Part shown: in pieces, positions 11,301 to 21,900 of the stretch
How the letters are laid out: each line of letters opens with the position of its first letter
How positions within the stretch are numbered: the stretch's first letter is position 1
DNA from: Pleurobrachia bachei
Taxonomy: Eukaryota; Ctenophora; Tentaculata; Cydippida; Pleurobrachiidae
Assembly (NCBI GenBank): GCA_000695325.1
Contig: AVPN01000618.1
Span: 17,669 to 44,358 of the forward strand
Length of the DNA: 26,690 nt
Direction: 5' to 3'
Position numbers and translations under genes: made by a program
Notes under the pieces: generated by a model
Told to the model about the DNA's origin: nothing
The model's input: only the letters and a program-made list of their open reading frames with translations
The model's database searches: none

Positions 11301-13100
11301 ACAGGATTTGATAGAACTAGAAGTGGTTGCCATTGGTATGTATTTGAAATGAACCCCGGTTAAGGGAACCTTCAACCTACGCATGGACCCAATCACTTAG
11401 TGATACCAGCAATGAAGGCCATAAAGTAAGCTTAACAGTAGGTGGTCAACCGATGAAGTCATATTGTTTCTGAAACAATCATTCCCTTGATAACTACGAC
11501 CACAAGTTTGGGGAACCTAAAAAAAGATATAATAACTAAATAAACTAAACGGCAGCTATAGTAATTCAATATTAAAACAGAGCGTTAATCAAACCCAGTA
11601 ATTCGCTACGTCTCCCGGCAGAACTAAGTTTTCCCTGTAATACGGATATATTAATTGATTAAACAATAGAACGAATCATCACATAATTAAACCAGCGTTG
11701 AAAAGCAAACATGTAAAAAGCTATTAAAAATAATTAAATCTAAACCGCAGCATAAATGATTTCTAACTACAGCGTATAATAATAATTGGGCACCTAAAAT
11801 GATTGGGCACCTAAAATGATTGGGCACTGAAAACTAAACAAAGCATTGTAATATTATACCCTCGCTCTATAACAATGATTACGTCTTCCTGTTAGAACGT
11901 AGATTGATACGAATTTATAAAAAAATATGGGGAAGTTGATCTAGTTCTACCGAACCCCGACAGAAATAAAATGACAGTGCCACACAAGGGGCAAGCAACT
12001 CAATAACGAGGTAGCAGGTTCGATTTGTTGAGTAAAAAAATATGGCTTTCAATAAAGTAGGAATATTTTTGTCGTGTAAGGGCTTGATTGGGATGGGCTA
12101 GCAACGAGGAGTCTAAGTTTACTAAAAAAATAGACTCACTTGGCTGTAACCTCTCCTCCACATCCGGGATATCCTCAGCCTTTACATCCCACTGTGTTGT
12201 AATCCTACTCTTGTTATTTGCCTTATCATCCGTCACAAGATTAGCCCGATCATCACCAACATACAGACCACCCACAAACTGCTCTTTCTTGATGAGATCT
12301 TGTGGTGTTTGGCCCACTTTTGGCATACACAACCACTTCGATAGGTCCAACAACTCGTGCTACCGACGAACAACCCGTGGTTCGGGCTTGGGTGGAGGTG
12401 GTGCGGTGGAACCGTCAGGAGCAGCTCGTCCCTGGGAGGATGGGAACCAGCGATAAAGGCAGCGGAACAACCAGCACATGATATAATAATAAGTTGCTTA
12501 AAAGTAATTTTCAGCAACTTTTTACCAACTTTTTACCTCTTAAAAGTTATTTCAGCAACTGTTTTAACTCTGTCTGTAATATTGCAGATACATTTAAGTA
12601 TACCCTTACCCTGACACGCCTCTTGTGTCTGTTGTTAGTTTGTGTGGCAGGTCCACTTTTCTCGGCCTCAGCTTTGGGCTTGTTATCGTCGACCAAATCG
12701 TCATCGTCAACCAGAGTTTTCAGGGCATCAGATCGCATCGACATCACCTCATCCTGCGGGGTGTCAGGTGTCAGAGAGGTCAGGTGTCAGGTGTCAGAGA
12801 GATCGGATGTTAGAACTCTCAGGGGGTTCAAATATGAGATGGCGTCGGTTAGAAGTTAAAATCCTACAATGTACTAAAATCGCTAAAGGTCATACTGTAA
12901 CTACAAAAAGTTCACATTGCAACTAGATCACATTACGATTAGATTACGTTACAACTAGATCACATTGCGATCACATTACCTTGCTCATGTGAGCGATGGG
13001 ATCAACGAGAGCATTAGCAAAGTCAGCCATCTCCGAGGGAATGAAATCGCGAACCTCAATCTGGACGAAAATAGAGGCCATCCCTGGCGGGGGTGTGAGT

Positions 13101-13142
<42 letters not shown>

Positions 13143-14539
13143 CTAAAAACGAAAGATTGGTAGAAAAGGTCCATAAACCATCATTCCGTCATCTACCACC
13201 GAAAGACGGGTAATTGCGGTTTAAGATTTCATATGAACTACTGCACATGATTTAGGAGTTGTTAAATAACACATTAATTAAGCAACTAATTAATCAATTA
13301 CCGTATGGTTGATTAAACTCGTTTCTCAAGCTGATGTACCGGTATCCGCTCTGGATACATTCCATTGGGATGATCCTCTGTCCGATCATCTTGCCCGCAT
13401 CATCATTAACAATAAACCTCATCATCGCAAGATCAGGAATTACAATCTGGGGAAATACAGGGATAAAATAAAAGGCAGGACGGTGGTTAATGTAAATCCA
13501 GACATTTCCTTGTAATGCTCGACCCTGTTTCACTGCGCCCCCTCCCCCGTACAGTTAGTTAGACGGCTGGAACTGATTATAAAACCCGTACCTTAGAGAA
13601 AACAAAGGGTTCCTCATTCCAGTGGGGATTGATGCTGTTAGTAATAGTTTTCGTCTGGAACTTCCTTCTCACAGAGTCCTTGGCAACACCATACATTTCC
13701 AACTCCACCTTTAGCCCACACTTTCTCTCCGTCAGGAATTGTCCTGTGCAAGCGGTGAGTGATAACTGATAGGTAGTTGAAAATAATACATATTGCCATG
13801 GTAACGGTCACGCGTGATATCACAACTATATCGCGTGATATCACAACGGTAACGCGTGATATCACCATGGTAACACGTGATATCACCATGGTAACGCGTG
13901 ATATCATCATGGTAACTATGACGTCATACCTGATATAATGCTAACTTTCAGTTCAGCGGCCACGACTCCCTCTACACTGGTCTCAACGAAAGGATTGAAA
14001 GTAGCGGCGGGTTTGGTCATGAAATCAGGCTTCAGAAGATAACCACTTTTGTTGTTGAACTCAAACTTGCCTGGAGGCAGGGAAGAGAGGGGTTGAGAAA
14101 ATGATGAAAAATGGTGGAAATCTGATGGCATTGGTAGAGAGAAAGAGAGAAAAGAGAGAAAAGGAAGGCCATCCCTGTTTGGAGCGAAAGACAGTTGATT
14201 GCATGAATCTCCCAATTTTGTTTTTTTAATCCCGAGAACTCTCGACTATCTCACTTTTTTTTTTCGCTTGCCCCCTCTCTTTTTATCACCACCTTCTCTC
14301 ACGCCAGCCTTTAATAAAGACGATTAGTTCTCTTTCACACAAGTCTATCTATTCTCTCTCTCTATCTCTCTCTCTGTCCCTCTCTATATCCACCCATTTT
14401 CACTGATCTGCTTGGGTGAAATACGAGTTCAAACTGATTGGGTAGGGCAATTCATTTCAAACAGAGTGTAGACTGGAGTGTGAAATTAAAGTGATGGGGT
14501 GGGTGCACTGTTCGTCCCCTTGGTTCGGGAGGGGAGAGA

Positions 14540-14591
<52 letters not shown>

Positions 14592-17500
14592 CTAAAAACG
14601 AAAGATTGGTAGAAAAGGTCCATAAACCATCATTCCGTCATCTACCACCGAAAGACGGGTAATTGCGGTTTAAGATTTCATATGAACTACTGCACATGAT
14701 TTAGGAGTTGTTAAATAACACATTAATTAAGCAACTAATTAATCAATTACCGTATGGTTGATTAAACTCGTTTCTCAAGCTGATGTACCGGTATCCGCTC
14801 TGGATACATTCCATTGGGATGATCCTCTGTCCGATCATCTTGCCCGCATCATCATTAACAATAAACCTCATCATCGCAAGATCAGGAATTACAATCTGGG
14901 GAAATACAGGGATAAAATAAAAGGCAGGACGGTTTTTGATGTAAATCCAGACATTTCCTTGTAATGCTCGACCCTGTTTCACTGCGCCCCCTCCCCCGTA
15001 CAGTTAGTTAGACGGCTGGAACTGATTATAAAAACCCGAACCTTAGAGAAAACAAAGGGTTCCTCATTCCAGTGCGGATTGATGCTGTTAGTAATAGTTT
15101 TCGTCTGGAACTTCCTTCTCACAGAGTCCTTGGCAACACCATACATTTCCAACTCCACCTTTAGCCCACACTTTCTCTCCGTCAGGAATTGTCCTGTGCA
15201 AGCGGTGAGTGATAACTGATAGGTAGTTGAAAATAATACATATTGCCATGGTAACGGTCACGCGTGATATCACAACTATATCGCGTGATATCACAACGGT
15301 AACGCGTGATATCACCATGGTAACACGTGATATCACCATGGTAACGCGTGATATCATCATGGTAACTATGACGTCATACCTGATATAATGCTAACTTTCA
15401 GTTCAGCGGCCACGACTCCCTCTACACTGGTCTCAACGAAAGGATTGAAAGTAGCGGCGGGTTTGGTCATAAAATCAGGCTTCAGAAGATAACCACTTTT
15501 GTTGTTGAACTCAAACTTGCCTGGAGGCAGGGAAGAGAGGGGTTGAGAAAATGATGAAAAATGGTGGAAATCTGATGGCATTGGTAGAACAATCAACATT
15601 TAAAATTCACATTTATTGTAAATCTCAGCAAAGGTCGGCTTCAAAATAAGGCACTTGTGTCACATCCCCCGAATCAGTGGCCCAGGCCGCGAGGAAGGGT
15701 GCAGAATGGGAATCGGTGATCAACTCTTCTTCTCTCTTCCTCTTCCTCTTCTCTTTCTCTCTCTTTCTCTATCTCTCTCGACTCTCTCTCTCCCTCCCTC
15801 CCGCGGGAACGGGTAAGCGAAACTGCATCACATGATGTTCAACTCTCTCTGTCACGGAATATCAAGGCCAGATATTATCTTCGAACGCCATGTGGATAGT
15901 AACACATATTCCCGAGTTTAATGTGGTGTTTTAGGTTCTCTCTCTTTCTCTCACTTTCTTTTTCTTTTCCTCTTTTATTCCTCTCTTCTCTCTCAATAAC
16001 TCTCCCTCTACTCTCCCTCTATCTATCTCTCTCTCCCTTATTCTCTCTTTCTATTTAGTTGTACACCAAGAGACTATACACGCATACACTCAGGTAGATG
16101 AGGAACACGAAAGAATAAAACAGGGCCAAGAGGTTTAAAATCAGCAAAAATGGAACGAAAAAGAGCAATACCAGAATACAAGAAGAGAAAATGGAGCGAA
16201 AAATAGCAAAACGGATCAAATAAGAGCTGGAGGGATTTGAGAAAATGCGTTGCCGTGATGAGAGCAGGGAGGAAGATACGATTGGAAGAATTTGAGGGGA
16301 AGAGAAGAAAAGTATAATCGAAAGATACAGGAGTGAAAAAGGATAGTCCCAGGCCGAATAGAATGGCTGATATAGCCTCAATGAAAAAGAAGAAGAAAAG
16401 AGTGAACAAGATAATAGAAGGAGTAGACCGATAGGGACGTGAAATAAAGAGGGATGTAGACAGATATGGACCAGTCACCAGATAGACAGAAAATAAAAAT
16501 AGGCCTAGATAGACGATAAAATATAGTGAGTTAGAGGGAGAGTGAACTACATCATCGCGTCATATCTCATTGATCAACAGTGCCCATAATCTTTGCTCTC
16601 TCTCTCCTCTCCATCTCTCTCTCTCTCTTACCCAGTGCCAACTGCATTGGCACATCCATAACTTGGTAATTCATTGCCACCAATTGGCAGCCAAAATTCC
16701 AGAACAGTTGTGGTTGGAAGTTGTCCGACTTGTACCGACCCACTATTTATCAGAGGGAGGGAGGAATGGGGGTTAGATGACGGTTAGAGGACTCTATCTC
16801 ACCTATGTTAAGCTGCATGGGGAGATCAAGAGTTTGGTAGTTTAGTGCAACCATCTGGCAACCCGTGTTCCAAAACATTTGTGGTTGGTAATTGTCCGAA
16901 GCTACCCTTGCTCCTATGATATGAGATTAGAGATGGGGGTCACGTTATTGAACTATAAGATCAAATAGAGACCTCTTCCCTGGAAAGGTGGTAAATTAAT
17001 TTATTCAGAGCTGGAGGGAATTAATTAAGGAGATTATTCACCCCTAGCATATTATGTATGTTCCATGGAATACACAGACGGGGTAAAGAATTGAATCGAA
17101 TAAGATAGAGATGGTACTTTTTAACGACCCATATTATTTGAGTACTAATAGCTGGCCAGTTCTCTCCTTAGTTAACGTAATAATCTCACTTTCTCACTTT
17201 AGTAATTAGTTACTATCTCTCTATATCTGATCATGTAATTTATACCTTTGGGGTAAATTCTGCTCAATTGGCGCTTGTTGTAAGATACAAACTTGACTGG
17301 TTTCTCTTTCAGGTGATTCAGGGCGGTTGTTTCCACAAATGATGACATCTCGTAACTAACACCTTTCTCTGCAGCGGCTTCGAAACCTATAGAGAAGAGG
17401 GTTTTAGCAGCTGTGACGAGAGAGGTCCAGTAAACCTAAATAGAGAAGAGGGTTTTACTAGAGCTGCTGTAACGAGAGAGAGGCTCGGTAAACTTTGTGT

Positions 17501-18920
17501 GGCTGATACCGCTCTGTTAGAGTTCGTTAGATCAAAGTAAACCTTAATAGAAGATTAAAATAGTCAATTATAGTGATTTGTGTAATCGTTGAAAACACCG
17601 GGAGGGGGGGGGGGAGGGGGGGGGGAACCCGGTAAAATAAGTTTGATAAACTACCTCTAAATTTGAGGGCAGGCATGATATAATTGACGAGCTTGGATAG
17701 AGATGCCTCCGCGTCCTCCTCCCGATCCTCCCAAGACTGAAACAGAATGTGTGTTAGAACGAGCTGGTTCACAACCCACGGGGTGTAATAATTGTTTATT
17801 ACTGAATGATGATCATATACAGGAACCGACCGAAAGAACAACCAATCAGAACTCGTTATTTAGGTCACGTGACTGGTTATCAGCATTATCAGCCAATCAG
17901 GGACCAGTATTTCCTGATTCGGTCGGTTCCTGGATCCTAGAAGTAAGGATGTCTCAGCAGTTTGTGACTCTCGATCAATGAACATTTCCCAACATAACAC
18001 ATACACATTCAAGGATCTATACTAGGTTTCTGTACCCTTGATCAATGTACAATTGTACAGGGTGTTCATTTTGGATCTTTACAAGTTTAATGAACTATTG
18101 TCACTTAATCTCTTCTGGGTGAAGCCCATAAACGCTTTTAAAGATCCAAAACGATCACCCAAAACCAAACGAAAACTTGTAATCCCACAAATAATAAATA
18201 TATATTCCGCACGTTAATCTGTATACACATCACATTATATATTATTTGTACACATTCAGATTACGGTTTTGTACACGGTATTTTCATGTTTTATTATTTG
18301 TCACGTGCACCACTTACTGCAGGTTTTTTCTCTTCCTCGGCCTGAATTTTAAACGTGAGAGATCAAAAATATACAGGGTGGTTCATAAATCATGAGTAAG
18401 GGGGACGAGCTGTATGGACCACCCTGTATATATACAGGACGTGGAGATAGTTTGACAGATCTCGTTCACTCAAGATCATGTAAACTCTCCTTACTAATCG
18501 CTAAAAACACTACTAATTACTACTAATTACTACTAATTAAAATTAAATATTGCACTCACCCCCGCTTTTGCTTCATCTTCAATATTTTCTGCAGGAGGCT
18601 CCACCCCATCGAGATAGATACCTGTGCAGGGAATTGGGTGTTATAAACAAAAAGAGAAAAGTAATGGTGTGTCGTACATGTAGAGGTTGCAGGGTGTGCT
18701 CATAAACATAATTAGAAAGGTAATGCCTCACGTTACGAGATAAACATGCAAAGAGAAAAAATTAATTGATTGTTGCTCTACCACGAAGACGGAAGAAACT
18801 CTCAAGCAAGACAGACTTGATGATCACATTACCCACACACACACTCACTATTTCTTGGGGCTGTTCCGTCTACTGGTGCTGCAACATTTCAAGGGTGCGG
18901 GTAGAGAGAGAGAGGGAGTG

Positions 18921-18963
<43 letters not shown>

Positions 18964-21900
18964 GAGAGAGAGAAAGAGAGAGAGAGAGGTGAGAAATAGA
19001 GTGAGAAATGTGCAACCCATGTGCAATATTTGACAACGTAACTTTCAAGTTTTCACGTGTCAGAGAACGTCACAATAATCATATGACGCGTGACAATGCT
19101 TTGTCAGTAACACTTCCCGGCATCTCACTTGTGAGAGTTACTAGACAGGACAGGTTAGAAAGTTTATTTTGATTCCGCGGCACTTGCAGGGTTACTATTA
19201 CAGAGCGCGATGTACTGTATGTTACGCTTCAGTTACAAAATTGGAACCTGACATCACCACTTGAAACTGATATCAGGGTCCAGTTTTGTAACTGCACTGG
19301 TCCCTTACATAACATTTAAAAACGTACCAGTTCCAGAGAGAGCAGTAGTTTCCTCCTCTTTCTTTTCATCTTCCTTGTCCTGTTGATCCGGCATATCATC
19401 CTTTCTCTTCTTGTTCTTGATCAGAATCTTGTATTTCAGCATCTCAGGAGAGGGCAACATGCACCTGGAATTCATAATATTATATGCACATCTTAAATAT
19501 GAAGAGAGTATCAAGCAAGGGGATCTCAGATATTTCAAAATCATCATTGAATGGAGCTGAAAGAATATCGCTAACACTCTGAGTCAGTAACTCCTAACGA
19601 TCCCAATATTGAACGAGGTTCAGGTTGTAATTGTATTGTGACTGAAAGAATATATATATCTCGCTAACCCCTTTTTAAGTTGGGCACGAGGTTCATCTAG
19701 TGGCTCCTTTAGCAGCTTATCACCGAAGATGTCGATACAATAGTGTGCCATTTTCTGCTGCTGTCGTGGGGTACAATGGTTCTCAAACGATAGAATTACA
19801 GGGTAGGACGAGGTCTTGAATGCTGTTTCGTTGATCGCAACAATGACATCCTGAAGAAGTAGAAAGGGATGTCAGCTCATTGGTAGTGGAATTACCCCTC
19901 ATCGCGTAATATAAGGGGTGACTTCGAAATCAAATGTTAGCATTTGGAGGAAAAATATGAACAATATTAATAATGAACGATACCTATATAAGTATTCATT
20001 TATGAGTGGTTATTAACCACTGGTTATACCTTGAAGTGGATATTCGAACAGAGGGTAAAACCGTGGGTGATATGGGGCTCGTTATCTTCCCCATCCCAAC
20101 AATCCAACTCAACACACCTAAAAAGAGGAGTAGAACTCATAATAAGGGCAGGTCCTACATAAAGAGGAGTCGAACTTGCAAAGAGTGGAATCATTTAAAA
20201 ATGACTCAATCTTTCCGAACCACACTGAACGAAATGCTACACATACCTGCAGCTACTAGAAACTAGCTATCACATACCTGCACCCAGCGAGAAGGGACTG
20301 CCTGTACATCTCCACGCTACTTTTACTTCCAAACTGATCTCCAGTCAGGTAAGTGTTGTGACTACTGTTGATAAAGTAGTGAGAGAGCGGCTCGTTCATA
20401 GATTGGTAGAGACCAAGATTCATAATGTTGGTAGGAAGACAGTCCGCAGACATCAAGTAGTTGTGGAACCCTTCCAGAGTGAGCTGCCCAATTTTACTCT
20501 TGTTCTTATCTTTCTCGTGCTGTTTAATCAACTTTTTAGTTCCATCACCGCTGTGAAACGGGAACAAGATCTCGTTTAGTCGGGGATCACGCTGGTATTT
20601 GTTTAAGAAGTCCACCATTTGGTCGATGGTGAGGTAGTTCCGTTTTCCCTCTTTGATGTCACCAAACACCTTCTCAATGTCTGTTCGAGTACCAAGCATG
20701 ACGTTGTAAAACTTGTAAAACGCCTCAAAAGTAAACTTGCTTTTCTCGATTGTATCGTTTTTCTTGTCCTGAGGTTTGAGGCCTGATGATCGGAGTGCCT
20801 CCAGTACCTTTCGTTTTTCGTCCTTTGCGATGGCTTTAACGATACTGAAAAAAGGCACGGAATGTTACATTTCCATAAGAAGTTTTTCAAAAACGAGGGC
20901 CGAGGAGCTGGATGTTCAAATCAAGAGCTCGAAAATCATACAGCTGATGGTACTTACTCTTTTATACTGATATGTTTGTCGACTTTCGTAGAGCACTTCA
21001 ACCGTGTATACATTTTCCTTACAAAGTCCATTTGGGATAGATTCACGTTGATGAAATGATGCGTCAAGGCAAACAAATCATTAACGAATCTCTGAAATGG
21101 GAATTTGATAATGAATGTTTTGAAATTGATCAATTATTATCATTATGACAATGATTCGACTTGATTGTTGTTGTTTACCATCTCTCTGTCTGCCCCTTGT
21201 TATGTCACGTGACATAATGCTGCGCGCGCAGCTTGTCCAGGGTCGATCTCACTCGCGCCTGCGCCCAACAATCTATTACCGATTCCAAGTGAGACCTCCG
21301 CGCGTTACGTCAAGTCACTAAACTGGGCTTAGCTAATTTTAGCAATTTATACCTCTCTCTCCTCAGTACGCTGGAAAAACGACAACCGAACGTATACTTC
21401 CAACAAAACACACCAAACATGTTTTATTTACCTCGCAGTCTTTTTTGTTGTTCACGAAGAAGTGGTAGAATTGCTGGACGGTGTAACTCTCTGTGACTAC
21501 TATAGTGAAACATTTATCGCTCACTTGAATCTCGTCCTTATTCCCCTCATCCCCACCCACGCAGACCGCCTTGAAGTGCTCTATCACTTTAGGATCCTGG
21601 GAAACAGGGGGCATGTTATAGATAGAGAGAGGGAGGGGGAGAGAGAACTATTTTTGTTTGTTTGTCTGTATACGAGAGCTCTTTTTGTGACAATCAATCG
21701 TTGCTGTGATGCGTCTCACTCTATCCTTCTCTCTCTATTCCCTCTCATTCTCTGTCTTCCTCTCTCTCTTTCTCTCTTCTTCAATATTTCACTACCTGCC
21801 ATTGATTCAGTTTAATTATTCTAATCATTCCTAATTACAGGCGTATTGTTGAAGTGAGGCAAGCCACTTCTATTGGAGATTGCAGTGGAGAAGGAGAGAA

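Larger units (their letters stand above)
9592..12550. repeat. 1,479-bp direct tandem duplication containing exon 18
   Basis: Two abutting units, 9592-11070 and 11071-12550. The roughly 1 kb of intron 3' of exon 18 is almost identical between them. Differences cluster in and next to the exon: one synonymous change, the 50-nt complemented block, small indels near 10955/12434 and an extra ATA near 12487. Each unit contains a 'attgggcacctaaaatg'-type triple repeat (10307-10352 and 11786-11831). Confidence 0.95.
13102..15588. repeat. Direct duplication (period about 1,450 bp) carrying exons 13-15
   Basis: About 13102-14138 and 14540-15588 are near-identical, with offset 1,449-1,450. The low-coordinate border of both copies lies in a GA microsatellite. 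At the other border the copies part after 'ttggtaga', where the downstream copy runs into GA-rich sequence. A roughly 400-bp unique CT-rich spacer (14139-14539) separates them. Coding differences are only two synonymous bases. Confidence 0.95.

Noticed and set aside
12328-12377. Ordinary small inversion between the exon-18 copies
   Set aside because: The block is the complement in the same order, not the reverse complement, so a normal inversion does not explain it.
13796-13920. CRISPR-like array
   Set aside because: Repeats of about 21 bp are contiguous with no unique spacers, and the genome is eukaryotic.
20247-20277. Second donor-like motif (tgcag|gtatgtg) 31 nt after the exon-4 donor
   Set aside because: Use would read into a stop after CRYVIASF; the upstream donor joins exon 5 and restores the conserved CRCVELD sequence.
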